Counted from the stretch's first letter, positions 43,267 to 53,091 are shown. The stretch is 64,000 nt of DNA from Asanoa iriomotensis (GCF_016862515.1 NZ_BONC01000018.1:1-64000), one strand, 5' to 3'. Program-made: numbers and translations. The notes: generated by a model not told the origin, from the sequence alone.

Positions 43267-44130
43267 TCAACTGGTCACGTCCTTGCGGGTGAACCGCCAG
43301 AAGGCCAGCGACCAGAACAAGGTCGCGTAGACCACCGCCGATATCGCGCCCTTCACGATGTCGTCGTACTGGGCCGGCGTGGACAGCAGGCCGAGCCACG
43401 CCGTGCTGTAGTGGGTCGGCAGCAGGTTGCGCACGGCGCCCAGCGCGGTGATCTGGTCGAGGATGCTCGACAGGATCCACAGCAGCACCGCGCCGCCGAC
43501 CGCGCCCAGCGGGGCGTCCGTCGACACCGACAGCAGGAACGCCAGCCCGGCGACGACGAGCAGCACGACCGCCAGGTAGCCGAGGATGCCGAGCAGCCGC
43601 ACCAGACCCGGGCCGGGTGCGATCTCGTTGGCGACCGTGCTGCGCAGCGGCTCCCAGCCGTACCTGGCCGTGCCGACGGCCAGCGCGGTGCCGGCCAGCG
43701 TCAACAGCGCCAGCCCGGAGTAGCCGAGCGCGACGATCAGCTTCACCGCCACCAGCCGGGCCCGCGGCACCGGCACGGCGAGCAGGTAGCGCAGGCTGCC
43801 CCACTGTGCCTCGCTGGCCACCGTGTCGCCGCAGAACAGCGCCACCGCCACGACCAGCAGGAACGTCGCCGAGACGTACAGGCAGAACAGCGTGAAGTTG
43901 AGCCCGCCCGACGTGGCCATGTCGATCAGGCTGCCGAACTCGCCGCCGCCGTTGTCGTCGCCGCCGTTGTCGAACTGGAAGGCGACCAAGATGATCAACG
44001 GCAGCAGGAACATCAGACCAAGGGCCCATCGGGTACGCGCACGCGACCACTGCCGCCGCCACTCGGCCCGGATCGGGAGGGTGCGGGCGGCTCGATAGTT
44101 CGCAGCCGCTCCGGCCCGCAAGTCGGTCAT
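43267..44130 (-). CDS. ABC-2 type permease
   Basis: A 287-residue membrane protein with six hydrophobic segments in the ABC-2 exporter pattern. A cytoplasmic N-terminus leads into LGLMFLLPLIILVAFQF, then FLLVVAVALFCGDTVASE with the SEAQWGSLRYLLAVPVPR coupling segment. It starts one base after the stop region of the hydrolase-ABC fusion gene (overlap in ATGA-like fashion at 44130), so the two proteins should form one exporter. Substrate unknown. Confidence 0.87.
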   Translation of the reverse strand: MTDLRAGAAANYRAARTLPIRAEWRRQWSRARTRWALGLMFLLPLIILVAFQFDNGGDDNGGGEFGSLIDMATSGGLNFTLFCLYVSATFLLVVAVALFCGDTVASEAQWGSLRYLLAVPVPRARLVAVKLIVALGYSGLALLTLAGTALAVGTARYGWEPLRSTVANEIAPGPGLVRLLGILGYLAVVLLVVAGLAFLLSVSTDAPLGAVGGAVLLWILSSILDQITALGAVRNLLPTHYSTAWLGLLSTPAQYDDIVKGAISAVVYATLFWSLAFWRFTRKDVTS

Positions 44131-46919
44131 CAGCGGTCTCCGCTTCCACTAGAGCTCTCCCCCACCAGGGCGAGAAACGCGTCCTCCAGGCGGCGTCGCG
44201 GCACCACCCGCTCCACCCCGATGCCGGCCCGCACCAGCTCGGCCACCACCTCGCTGCGCGCGGTGCCGTTGGTGTCGACGACCAACTGCCGCGGGTCGCC
44301 GTCCACGGCCACCGACCGGACGCCGGCGAGCCGGCCGAGCACACCGGCCGCCGCACCCGCGTCCGAGACCTCGATCTGCACGCTCGGCGACTCGCCGACG
44401 ATCTCGTCGACCGGGCCGGACGCGACGATCCCGCCCTTGTTGACCACCACGACGTGGGTGCAGGTCTGCTCCACCTCCGCCAGCAGGTGGCTGGAGACCA
44501 GCACCGCCCGGCCGTCGGTGGCGTAGCGCCTGAGCACGCGACGCATCTCGGCGATCTGCGGCGGGTCGAGCCCGTCGGTCGGCTCGTCGAGCACCAGCAG
44601 CTCCGGCAACCCGAGCATGGCCTGGGCGATGGCCAGCCGCTGCCGCATGCCGTGGCTGTAGGTCTTGACCCGGCGGTGCACGGACTCACCGAGGCCGGCG
44701 ATCTCGAGCGCCCGCTCCATCTGGGCGTCCTCCTCCGGCCGGCCGGTGGCCGCCCAGTAGGCCCGCAGGTTGGCCAGGCCGCTCAGGTGCGGCAGGAAGC
44801 CCGGGCCCTCGACCAGCGCGCCGATCCGCGACAGCACCGGCGAGCCGGGCACCAGCGGGTGCCCGAAGACGTGCACCTGTCCCGCGGTCGGCTTGGTCAT
44901 CCCCATCAGCACCCGCAGCGTGGTCGTCTTGCCCGCGCCGTTGGGCCCGAGCAGTCCGACCACCTGGCCGCGGCGCACCTCGAAGTCGACGCGATCGACC
45001 GCCACGAAGTCCCCGTACACCTTGCGCAGCCCGTCGACCCGCAGCGGCAGGTCGGCGTACTCCGGATGCACCGAGGTGTCGTGCCGCCCGCGCCGGCGGC
45101 GCACCACCAGGACGACCACCACGAGCCCGACCGCGATCGCGACCAGCAGGCCGACGAGCACGTACCGCCAGATCACCTGCGGACTGGCGATCGGCTCGCC
45201 GGGCACGGTCGGCAGCGTCACCGCGGTGGCGTCGTCGGGCACCGCCACCGTGTAGACGGCCGGCTGGGCCGGGGTCGCGAACGCCTGGTCCGAGGTGGCG
45301 ACGGCGATCCGCAGCGTGTGGCCGGCCTCGACCCGGTGGACGATCGCCGGCAGCGTCACCGACACGGGCTGGGCCGCGCTGATCTCGGCCGGCAGCCCGG
45401 TCAGCCGGACCGGCGCGACCAGCCCGCTGGACAGCGTCGCCACCCCGGCGGGGTCGACGTCGTAGAGCTTGACGAACAGCACGGCTTCCCCGGTCGGCGA
45501 CGCGGCCCGGATCCGCACGGTGGGCGCGCCGACGATGTCGAGGGGCCGGTCGAGCGGCGTGGACGTGAACCGGGCGTGCTGCCCCGGCAGGTCGGTGACC
45601 ACGCCGTTGACGAACGAGGAGAGCCCGCCGCCGGCGCCCGGCAGCGACGAGATCGCCGCCGGGTTGCCCGCCGGCGGGTTGGCGACCGTCTGCGCCGGCC
45701 CCGTGACGGTCACGGTCGAGGTCTGCGTGCCACCCAGCCCCGGGTACGCCGGGTCCGAGTAGCCGCTGGTGACCACGCCCCGGTCGAGTGCGTTGAAGCC
45801 GGTGATCCGCGACCAGGTGAAGCTGTCGGCCGGGGCGGGGCCGGTGCCCTTGACGTAGTGGTCGAGCCACTGTGCCATCAGGAACTTGATCCGGTCGCGG
45901 TCGGACTGCGGCCCATCGCCGCCGTCGTGCCCGCCGGTGAACCAGGCGACCCGCACCGGGGTGCCGGTGGCGGCGATGCCGCGAGCGTTGGCGTCCGCCT
46001 CGGAGAGCGGGAAGAGCGTGTCGGCGGTGCCCTGCACGAGCAGGGTGGGCGCCTTGATCCGGTCGAGCACCGTGGCCGGGCTGGACCGCCGCAGCAGGTC
46101 GACGGCGGCCTGGTCGGCCCGGCCGGTGGTGGCGATCCGCTGGTACGCGGCACAGACGTCGGCCGCGAACCGCCCGCACGCCGGGTCGGCGCCGACGAGC
46201 GCGCCGAGGTCGGGTGCGCCACCACCCGCGACGGCGTCGCCCAGCGCGCCGAGGCCGGCACCCGCGCCGTTGCCGAAGAACAGGCCGGCCCAGGTCTTCT
46301 TGAAGACGCCGTCGACCGCACCCTGGCCGGTCGACTCGGGCAGGAACGCGCCGGCCAGGTCGTTCCAGGTGGCCATCGGCACCGCCGCGTCGATGCGCTG
46401 GTCCTGCCCGGCGAGCATGAGCGCCAGCCCGCCGCCGTAGGAGCTGCCGACGACGCCGACCCGTGGGTCGCCCGGGGCGTCGGTGCGGATCTCGGGCCGG
46501 GCGGCCAGCCAGTCGACCAGGCGCTGCGCGTCGCGTACCTCGTAGTCCGGGTTGTCGAGGTGGATCTGCCCGCCGCTGCGGCCGAAGCCGCGCGCGGTCC
46601 AGGTCAACACGGCATAGCCGATGCCGGCCAGTTCCTCGGCATCGCTGTAGGTGCTCTCCTTGGTGCCGCCGAAGCCGTGCGCGAGCAGCACCGCCGGAAC
46701 CTTGTCGGTGGCCGAAGCGCCGTCGGGCAGGAACAGCCGGGTGTCCAGCTCGACCGACTCGTCGCCACCGGGTCCGGAGCGGACGGCGATCCGCGCGTCC
46801 TGCGTGCGGTAACCGGGGTCGTCCGGCCAGACCGCCCAGGTCAGAGCTCCGGCGAGGACGAGCAGGACGGCGCCCCCGGCGAGCAGCCGGCGACGCGTGC
46901 GGGACAACGGTGGCGACAT
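44130..46919 (-). CDS. Fusion of S15/CocE alpha/beta-hydrolase and ABC ATPase
   Basis: A 929-residue protein. Membrane segment about 11-30; then an extracytoplasmic X-Pro dipeptidyl-peptidase (S15) hydrolase domain about 38-575 with the nucleophile elbow GSSYGG (Ser160) and HGFGG; a C-terminal jelly-roll segment (about 450-560); a second membrane helix about 581-606 (VLVGLLVAIAVGLVVVVLVV); and a cytoplasmic ABC ATPase about 630-929. ABC motifs are GPNGAGKTTT, YSHGMRQRLAIAQAM and LLVLDEPTDGLDP. The layout puts the hydrolase outside and the ATPase inside, coupled to the downstream ABC-2 permease. Function is not known. Confidence 0.88.
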   Translation of the reverse strand: MSPPLSRTRRRLLAGGAVLLVLAGALTWAVWPDDPGYRTQDARIAVRSGPGGDESVELDTRLFLPDGASATDKVPAVLLAHGFGGTKESTYSDAEELAGIGYAVLTWTARGFGRSGGQIHLDNPDYEVRDAQRLVDWLAARPEIRTDAPGDPRVGVVGSSYGGGLALMLAGQDQRIDAAVPMATWNDLAGAFLPESTGQGAVDGVFKKTWAGLFFGNGAGAGLGALGDAVAGGGAPDLGALVGADPACGRFAADVCAAYQRIATTGRADQAAVDLLRRSSPATVLDRIKAPTLLVQGTADTLFPLSEADANARGIAATGTPVRVAWFTGGHDGGDGPQSDRDRIKFLMAQWLDHYVKGTGPAPADSFTWSRITGFNALDRGVVTSGYSDPAYPGLGGTQTSTVTVTGPAQTVANPPAGNPAAISSLPGAGGGLSSFVNGVVTDLPGQHARFTSTPLDRPLDIVGAPTVRIRAASPTGEAVLFVKLYDVDPAGVATLSSGLVAPVRLTGLPAEISAAQPVSVTLPAIVHRVEAGHTLRIAVATSDQAFATPAQPAVYTVAVPDDATAVTLPTVPGEPIASPQVIWRYVLVGLLVAIAVGLVVVVLVVRRRRGRHDTSVHPEYADLPLRVDGLRKVYGDFVAVDRVDFEVRRGQVVGLLGPNGAGKTTTLRVLMGMTKPTAGQVHVFGHPLVPGSPVLSRIGALVEGPGFLPHLSGLANLRAYWAATGRPEEDAQMERALEIAGLGESVHRRVKTYSHGMRQRLAIAQAMLGLPELLVLDEPTDGLDPPQIAEMRRVLRRYATDGRAVLVSSHLLAEVEQTCTHVVVVNKGGIVASGPVDEIVGESPSVQIEVSDAGAAAGVLGRLAGVRSVAVDGDPRQLVVDTNGTARSEVVAELVRAGIGVERVVPRRRLEDAFLALVGESSSGSGDR

Positions 46920-47220
46920 GCGCCAAAGGTACGGGCCCGTTGCTGAATATTTTCTGAGTCTTAAGAGCGGCCGTCACGTGCTTATCCCGCGAAATCCGAC
47001 GAATCACGCCGAGCGGGCAATGAACCGATAGCAAGTTACTGACCGTGACGATTCCTCTCTTGATCCATCACGCAGGGCCATAGAAACCGACGGATGAAGG
47101 AGAAATGGCTGTTCGGTTTGGCCCGGCCTGGGTGCCCCTCCACTAGTTTCACCGTCCGGTGGACGGGACGGCCGGGGCGTGTTTTTCAACCCGTGCCACC
47201 ACTTCGTGGAGGGGTTGCCG
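46920..47220. other. Divergent intergenic region, hydrolase-ABC operon / conservon
   Basis: Three hundred bases separating two divergent operons, so both promoters should lie here. I see no gene, no clear operator pair and no terminator. The conservon side ends in a GGAGGGG ribosome binding site. Confidence 0.6.
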
Positions 47221-48423
47221 ATGACACGTTCCGCACCGCGTTCCCGTGCCCGCTCGGGAGCGCAGTCCGCGCTGCTGTCCATCCTGGTCGTCGCGCTGCT
47301 GGTGCCCGTCGGCGCGCTGTTCGCACAGACCTGGCGCGCGGAGGGCGACCGGGCCGACGCGACCCAGCGCGAGCTCGACGGCGTGGCCTACCTGCGCACC
47401 CTCCAGCAGGTCGCGTTCGCCGTCGCCGACGCACAGTCGGCGGCCGTGGCCGGCCAGCCGGCGCGGCGTGACGCGCTCGCCGTCGCGGTGCAGCAGGCGG
47501 ACGCCACCGACGCGCGGCTCGGCGCCACCCTGCGCACGACGGAACGCTGGACCGGCATCCGCAGCCGCCTGGAGACGCTGCGCAGCGCGCCCACCGGCGA
47601 CAACCCCCTGGAGACGCTCGCGGATTACCGCGAGGTCGGCGACCTGGTGCTCGCCCTCTACGCCAAGGTCCGCGACGAGTCCGGCCTCGTGCACGACCCC
47701 GACGGCGACGCCTTCCACCTGCAGAACAGCGCCGCCGGCGAACTGCCGGTCGCGGTCATCTCGGCCGGCCGGCTCGCCGACGTGGCGCTGCTCGCCGCGG
47801 CCGCCAGCGCGCCGGCCACCCCCGGCCGGCCCAAGCTGCAGCTGACACCGGACCAACAGACCCAGCTTCTTTCGCAACTGGTCGCCGAACGGGTCACGCT
47901 GGTCGACGCGTCGACCCGGCTGATCGACGACCTGCGCTCCGCCGTGGACAGCACCGAGAGCCGCACCCTGGGCAGCAACCTGCTCAGCCGGCTCGACCGC
48001 TATCAGCGCACCGCCGACATCATCGCCGTCGGGTTCGCACAGCCCCGCACGTCGTCGAGCAGCGGTGACCCGTCGATGATCACGGTCCTGCGCGGCCAGC
48101 TCCAGGCCGCGGCCGGCGAGCTGTCCAGCACGATCTTCAACGAGGTCGAACGGCTGCTCAACACCCGCGCCGACGCCATCGACCGCGAGCGCATGCTGGC
48201 CGGCGGCGCGGTGCTACTCGCCGTGCTGCTGGCGATCGGCTTCTTCCTCGCCCTGTTCCTCGGCGGGCGGCCGCGGGCCGCGCGGCCGACCGGGCCGTTC
48301 CCGGAGCGCGACCCCGCCACGCCGCCGCCGGACGACGCGACGGCCTGGCCGACGGTCACGCCGATCGCGAGCGCGCCGCAGGACAACCAGTCACAGTGGG
48401 AGCGGTCCGGTGCTGCTCGGTAG
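47221..48423 (+). CDS. Two-TM sensor-like membrane protein preceding the conservon
   Basis: A 400-residue protein. First membrane helix about 15-35 (SALLSILVVALLVPVGALFA), a helical extracytoplasmic domain of about 290 residues, a second helix about 325-345 (AVLLAVLLAIGFFLALFLGG), and a short Pro-rich tail. It lacks HAMP, kinase and ATPase domains. The extracytoplasmic helices resemble the nitrate/nitrite-sensing-like domain of the following kinase in style, not clearly in sequence. It overlaps cvnA by 14 bp, so the two are co-translated. The ATG at 47221 has a GGAGGGG site 6 bases upstream. Confidence 0.72.
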   Translation: MTRSAPRSRARSGAQSALLSILVVALLVPVGALFAQTWRAEGDRADATQRELDGVAYLRTLQQVAFAVADAQSAAVAGQPARRDALAVAVQQADATDARLGATLRTTERWTGIRSRLETLRSAPTGDNPLETLADYREVGDLVLALYAKVRDESGLVHDPDGDAFHLQNSAAGELPVAVISAGRLADVALLAAAASAPATPGRPKLQLTPDQQTQLLSQLVAERVTLVDASTRLIDDLRSAVDSTESRTLGSNLLSRLDRYQRTADIIAVGFAQPRTSSSSGDPSMITVLRGQLQAAAGELSSTIFNEVERLLNTRADAIDRERMLAGGAVLLAVLLAIGFFLALFLGGRPRAARPTGPFPERDPATPPPDDATAWPTVTPIASAPQDNQSQWERSGAAR

Positions 48424-51400
48424 GTTACGGATCCGCGGAAAGCTCGCGCTGCTGCTGATCGCGCCCCTGCTGGGGATCGTCGCGCTGGCAGTGCCGGTGG
48501 TCGGCGACCGGGTCAGCATCGCCGAGCAGGCCGACGAGACGGCCCGCACGGTCGACATCGCCGGCCAGGTCGGCTCGCTCGTGCAGAACCTCCAGCAGGA
48601 GCGGATGCTCTCGATCGGCTTCCACTACCGGGTCGTCGAGCGCAGCCGGCTGCTGCTGCAGAGCGCACAGGTCACCGACGACATCGCCGACCTGCGCGCG
48701 ACCCCGGACCTGCCGCACGACCTGCGGGTGGCGCTCGACGCGCTGCCGGCGCTGGCGACCGTGCGCGCCGCGGTGCTCACCGGCGAGGCCCGGCCCGACG
48801 TCGTGATGGCGACGTTCGGCGGCGAGGTCACCCGCCTGATCAACGCACTGCAGCTGCGCAACAAGGCCGACACCACCACACCCGCCGGCCGGCAGATCAT
48901 GGCGCTCGACTCGGTGCTCCGCTCCGACGAGGGGATCAGCCTCGTCGCCACCCAGATCGTGCTGCTCGCCGCGCTGGGCGAGAACGCGCCGCCCAACATG
49001 TCCACGTCGACGATGGCGATCCTGCTGCAGGACGTCGAGCGGTTCCGCGCATACGCGACACCTGAGCAGAACGGCGTGTACGACCTCGTGCAGCAGGGCG
49101 TCGACGCGCGCAGCACCAGCGGCAACTTCCTCGGCCGGTTCGCCGAGGACCCGCTGGCGGCGCTCAAGGGCATCAAGCTGGCGGAGCTGTTCCCGATCGC
49201 CGAGTCGCTGATGACGCTCGGCCGGTTCGTCGAGAAACGGATCATCGCCGACGTCAAGGTGGAGGTCGCCGAACGGCAGGGGCGGGCCCTGACCGAGGCG
49301 TACGGCGTCGCCCTGGCCTGCGTACTCCTGCTGCTCTGTGTCGTGCTGTTGAGCATCGCGGTGGCCCGCGCGGTGGCCCGCCCGCTGACCCGGCTGACCG
49401 AGTCGGCCGACGGCGTCGCCCGGGTCGCCGAGGCCGAGCTGACCAAGGTGGCCGACGGCGAGGTGGACCCGTCGGTGCCGGTCCGGCTGGAAGCCGTCGA
49501 CGTGCGCGCCCGCGACGAGGTCGGCGACCTCGCGCGCGCGTTCGAGCGCGTCCAGGCGACCGCCGCCCGGCTGGTCGAACGCCAGGTCGCCGGCCGCCGC
49601 AACGTCGCGCAGATGTTCGGCCACGTCGGCCGCCGCACGCAGAACCTGGTCGGCCGGCAGCTCGCGCTGATCGACCGGCTGGAACGGCAGGAGACCGACC
49701 CGGGCCGGTTGCAGCACCTCTACCGGCTCGACCACATCTCCAGCCGGCTGCGGCGCAGCGCCAGCAGCCTCGTGGTGCTCTCGGGCTCGGCCGGCGCCGA
49801 CAGCCACGTCGCGCCGCTGCCGCTCACCGACGTCATCCGGCTCGCACTCGGTGAGATCGAGGACTACCTGCGGGTCGACATCAAGGTGCCGACCGAGGTC
49901 AGCATCGCGCCGTCGATGATCGGCGACCTGGTGCTGGTGCTCGCGGAACTGATGGAGAACGCGACGACGTTCTCGCCCCCGCACACCCGGGTCACGGTCA
50001 CTGGCGTGGTCAGCGACCCCGGCATCCGGCTGCTCGTGGTCGACCACGGCCTGGGCATGTCGGCCGAGCGGATGGCCGAGGAAAATGCCCGGCTGGCCCG
50101 GCGCGAACGGCTCGACCTGGTGCCGACCGAGGTGCTCGGGCTCTTCGTGGTCGGCCGGCTCGCCCGCCGCCACGGCATGCGGGTCACGCTGACGACGACG
50201 CCCGGCGGCGGCGTCACCGCCGAGGTCGAGGTCAACGAGCGCGACCTGGTCACCGAGGGCGAGGCGCCGCCGGTCGCGGCGGTGGCCCGGGCCCGGGTGA
50301 CCAGCCCGGCGGAGCTCGCGGAGCGGCCGATCTCCCCGCCGGTGATCGGCGGAGACGGTTCCGCCGCACCGGTCTACGACCCGTTCCGGCCCGACCGCCG
50401 CACCGGCGTCGGGCACGGTGGATCATCCGCGGCACCGGCCGCCGGGCCGGCACCTGCGCCGGCCGGTGCCGCGGATCCCCCGGCCGCGGAGGCGGCAGCC
50501 GACGCGACGCCGCCGGCGAACGCCGCACCCGAGTGGCCGATCCGCCAGCGGGTGCCGGGCCGCACCGACGAGCCCACGCCCAGCCCGGCCAAGGCGACCG
50601 AGGAGGGCGACGGCGAGTCGGCGGCCGGCCGCCGGCCCGCGCGCCGACAGGGCCCGCCGAACGGCAACGTCCCGGGCTTCGACGAGGCCGCGCTCAGCCG
50701 GGCCAGCCGGATGCTCGCCAACGGGCAGCCGTGGAACGCCTTCGTGCCGCAGCCGCGCACCGCGGGCGAGGCCGAGCCGCCCGCACCGCCGGCCAACCAG
50801 CGCCCGACCTGGCCCGCTGCCGCGTCGCCGGCAGCCGCGTCGCCCGCCCCCGCAGCGCCCGTGCCTCCCGCGTCGGTCATACCGGTCAAGCCCGCCCGGC
50901 CCGGCAAGCCGGCGCAGGCCAAGGCGAAACCGGAGCTGTCCGACGAGGAGACGCAGGCCGTCCTGCGCCGCCGGGTGCCCGGCGCCAAACTGCCGACCGA
51001 CGACCCCGAGCCGACGCCGACCTCCGGGCCGCCGTCACCGGCCGACCCGGCCGCCGCCCGCGCGCTGGTCGAGGAGTTCGAGGCCGGCGTGCGCTACGCC
51101 GAGCGGCAGGTGCGGGGCGGCTCCATCCCCGGCGCCCAGCCGCTGAACGTGAACGGCTCCGCCAACGGATCCACGGTCGCCGCCGCGGCCGCGGTTCCCC
51201 CGGCGACCAACCGCAAGCCCGCGGCGGCCCAACCCGGCCAACCGCTGCGCCGGCGCCAACCGGGCGCCACCCTCGACGACCCGGCGGTCGACACCGAGCG
51301 CCGGACGTCGGACCAACCACCGGACCCGGACGCCGCACGTGACCTGGTCCAACAGTTCGAATCCGGTGTGGCGCGCGCGATGCGCCAGATCAGCGCCGGC

Positions 51401-51427
51401 CTTGGCGACGAAGAGGGAACCCGATGA
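48410..51427 (+). CDS. cvnA: Conservon sensor kinase CvnA (nitrate/nitrite-sensing domain)
   Basis: A 1005-residue membrane histidine-kinase-like protein. Membrane helix about 12-30; NIT-type helical sensor about 45-295; second helix about 303-325 (VALACVLLLLCVVLLSIAVA); HAMP-like segment about 330-395; the region with HLYRLDHISSRLRRSAS; and a HATPase_c domain about 480-620 with N box ELMENATTFSPP and G box DHGLGMS. The last 370 residues are Pro/Ala-rich and disordered. In Streptomyces conservons the kinase works with CvnB, C and D as a membrane complex. The last 4 bases overlap cvnB (ATGA). Confidence 0.9.
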   Translation: MLLGRLRIRGKLALLLIAPLLGIVALAVPVVGDRVSIAEQADETARTVDIAGQVGSLVQNLQQERMLSIGFHYRVVERSRLLLQSAQVTDDIADLRATPDLPHDLRVALDALPALATVRAAVLTGEARPDVVMATFGGEVTRLINALQLRNKADTTTPAGRQIMALDSVLRSDEGISLVATQIVLLAALGENAPPNMSTSTMAILLQDVERFRAYATPEQNGVYDLVQQGVDARSTSGNFLGRFAEDPLAALKGIKLAELFPIAESLMTLGRFVEKRIIADVKVEVAERQGRALTEAYGVALACVLLLLCVVLLSIAVARAVARPLTRLTESADGVARVAEAELTKVADGEVDPSVPVRLEAVDVRARDEVGDLARAFERVQATAARLVERQVAGRRNVAQMFGHVGRRTQNLVGRQLALIDRLERQETDPGRLQHLYRLDHISSRLRRSASSLVVLSGSAGADSHVAPLPLTDVIRLALGEIEDYLRVDIKVPTEVSIAPSMIGDLVLVLAELMENATTFSPPHTRVTVTGVVSDPGIRLLVVDHGLGMSAERMAEENARLARRERLDLVPTEVLGLFVVGRLARRHGMRVTLTTTPGGGVTAEVEVNERDLVTEGEAPPVAAVARARVTSPAELAERPISPPVIGGDGSAAPVYDPFRPDRRTGVGHGGSSAAPAAGPAPAPAGAADPPAAEAAADATPPANAAPEWPIRQRVPGRTDEPTPSPAKATEEGDGESAAGRRPARRQGPPNGNVPGFDEAALSRASRMLANGQPWNAFVPQPRTAGEAEPPAPPANQRPTWPAAASPAAASPAPAAPVPPASVIPVKPARPGKPAQAKAKPELSDEETQAVLRRRVPGAKLPTDDPEPTPTSGPPSPADPAAARALVEEFEAGVRYAERQVRGGSIPGAQPLNVNGSANGSTVAAAAAVPPATNRKPAAAQPGQPLRRRQPGATLDDPAVDTERRTSDQPPDPDAARDLVQQFESGVARAMRQISAGLGDEEGTR

Positions 51428-51900
51428 CGAGCCCGTACATCCACGAAAGCATCGAGCGGCCGGATGCGGACGTGTCCCACGGCCAGCTCAGCCAGGAGGC
51501 GCAGACCTTCAACTGGCTGCTCGACTCGTTCACCTCGGGCACCGCGGGTGTCCTGGAAGCCATCGCCGTGTCCAGCGACGGGCTGCTCATGGCGATGTCG
51601 GCGATCAAGGACCGGGCCAACGCCGAGCGGCTGGCCGCGATCGTCTCCGGCATGACGAGCCTGGCCGGCGGCGCCGCCAACTGGTACACGCTGGGCGGTC
51701 TCAACCGCGTGATCGTCGACATGGCCGACGGCTACCTGCTGATCACCGCGATCAGCAGCGGCTCGGTGCTCGGCGTGATCGCCGACCGGTCGGCCAACCT
51801 GGGCACACTCGCGTACGAGATGACGTTGTTCGCGAGCCGCGCCGGCGGCGCGCTGACACCCCGCCTGATCGCCGAGCTGAAGAACTCCGTGCAGTCATGA
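51424..51900 (+). CDS. cvnB: Roadblock/LC7 domain protein CvnB
   Basis: A 158-residue roadblock/LC7 protein: a disordered N-terminus, then SQEAQTFNWLLDSFTSGTAG, AIAVSSDGLLMAMSA and GYLLITAISSGSVLGVIADR. Such proteins act as GTPase-activating or scaffold partners for the small GTPase CvnD. It starts within the cvnA stop and ends within the cvnC start (ATGA at both junctions). Confidence 0.93.
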   Translation: MTSPYIHESIERPDADVSHGQLSQEAQTFNWLLDSFTSGTAGVLEAIAVSSDGLLMAMSAIKDRANAERLAAIVSGMTSLAGGAANWYTLGGLNRVIVDMADGYLLITAISSGSVLGVIADRSANLGTLAYEMTLFASRAGGALTPRLIAELKNSVQS

Positions 51901-52358
51901 CGGCGCCGCAGGACCCCGAGCCGGGTACGGGCGTACGCCCGTACCTGCGGGCGGGGTTGCCCGGCGGAGACGCCGGCCCGGCACCACCCGACGACGCGGT
52001 CCCGCCCGCGGGAGACGTGTCGGCCGCGCTGCGCCCGTTCGTGCTGACCTCCGGCCGCACGGTCGGCGTCGACCCGGCGATCGGGATGGAGACGCAGGTG
52101 ACCGTCCACGAGGGACCGCCGCGCACCCACCTGCCGAGCAGCGCCCGCGAGCTGCGGGCGATCGTGGCGCTCTGCATCGCGCCGATGTCGGTGGCCGAGA
52201 TCTCGGCCAAGCTGCGCATGCACCTCGGGGTGACCCGGGTGCTGGTCGGAGACCTGCGGGCGACCGGCCACCTCGATGTACACACGTTGGATGTCGCTGA
52301 CCCTCGCGACCCGGAGACGATTCGGCGGGTGATCCGTGGACTACGTGCGATCTCCTGA
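51897..52358 (+). CDS. cvnC: DUF742 protein CvnC
   Basis: A 153-residue protein with a Pro-rich N-terminus and a DUF742 winged-helix-like domain (RPFVLTSGRTVGVDPAIGME, ALCIAPMSVAEISAKLRMHL, GVTRVLVGDLRATGHLDVHT). It is the third conservon component, of uncertain biochemical role. ATGA start overlaps cvnB; its 3' end overlaps cvnD by 23 bases. Confidence 0.92.
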   Translation: MTAPQDPEPGTGVRPYLRAGLPGGDAGPAPPDDAVPPAGDVSAALRPFVLTSGRTVGVDPAIGMETQVTVHEGPPRTHLPSSARELRAIVALCIAPMSVAEISAKLRMHLGVTRVLVGDLRATGHLDVHTLDVADPRDPETIRRVIRGLRAIS

Positions 52359-53091
52359 GTTGCCGCTGACCACGGACCGCCCGCCGGTCGGTGGCCACGA
52401 GCCGGAGCCCGGCGGGCGCCATCGGGAGCAACACTCCGCCTACGCGCCCAACGTGGGCTGGCACCACATCGGCCCGACGGTGCCGGCCGTCGACGCGCGC
52501 GTGGTCGGCCCGCCGGTGAAGCGCCGCCGCGCACCCATTCCCGTCAAGATCGTCATTGCCGGCGGCTTCGGCGTCGGCAAGACCACCACGGTCGGCGCGA
52601 TCTCCGAGATCGCCCCGCTGACCACCGAGGCGGAGATGACCACCGCCTCGATCGGCGTCGACGACCTGCACCCCGACTCGACCAAGACCACCACCACGGT
52701 GGCGATGGACTTCGGTTGCGTCACCATCGACGGCAGTCTCAAGCTCTATCTGTTCGGTACGCCCGGCCAGTCCCGCTTCGGTTTCATGTGGGACGACCTG
52801 ACCCGTGGTGCACTCGGCGCGCTGGTAGTGGTTGACAGCGCTCGATTGGACGAGTGTCATTTCGCCATCGACTACTTCGAACGGGCGGATCTGCCGTTCG
52901 TGGTGGCGGTGAACGCGTTCGACGGGCAGCTCACCCACGACCTCAACGCCGTGCGGTGGGCACTGGCGGTCGGCGACCACGTGCCGGTGGTGCGGTTCGA
53001 CGCGCGGCAACGCCTGTCGGTCCGCGACGCCCTGCTCGTGCTCCTCGACCGGGCGTTGGATCGGGCCCTGCGCGAACGCGGAGGCATGTAG
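52336..53091 (+). CDS. cvnD: Small Ras-like GTPase CvnD
   Basis: A 251-residue ATP/GTP-binding protein of the prokaryotic Ras-like group. G1 loop IAGGFGVGKTTTVGAISE; switch region with TTTTVAMDFG; G3 LFGTPGQSRFGFMW; a NAFD segment in the place of NKxD. The N-terminal 70 residues are disordered and basic near the core (KRRRAPIPVKI). It is the output GTPase of the conservon. The GTG start lies inside cvnC. Confidence 0.92.
   Translation: MDYVRSPELPLTTDRPPVGGHEPEPGGRHREQHSAYAPNVGWHHIGPTVPAVDARVVGPPVKRRRAPIPVKIVIAGGFGVGKTTTVGAISEIAPLTTEAEMTTASIGVDDLHPDSTKTTTTVAMDFGCVTIDGSLKLYLFGTPGQSRFGFMWDDLTRGALGALVVVDSARLDECHFAIDYFERADLPFVVAVNAFDGQLTHDLNAVRWALAVGDHVPVVRFDARQRLSVRDALLVLLDRALDRALRERGGM

Noticed and set aside
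44454..46946. Plus-strand frame of 830 residues opposite the hydrolase-ABC fusion
   Set aside because: Shadow of the real gene; no domain, biased composition.
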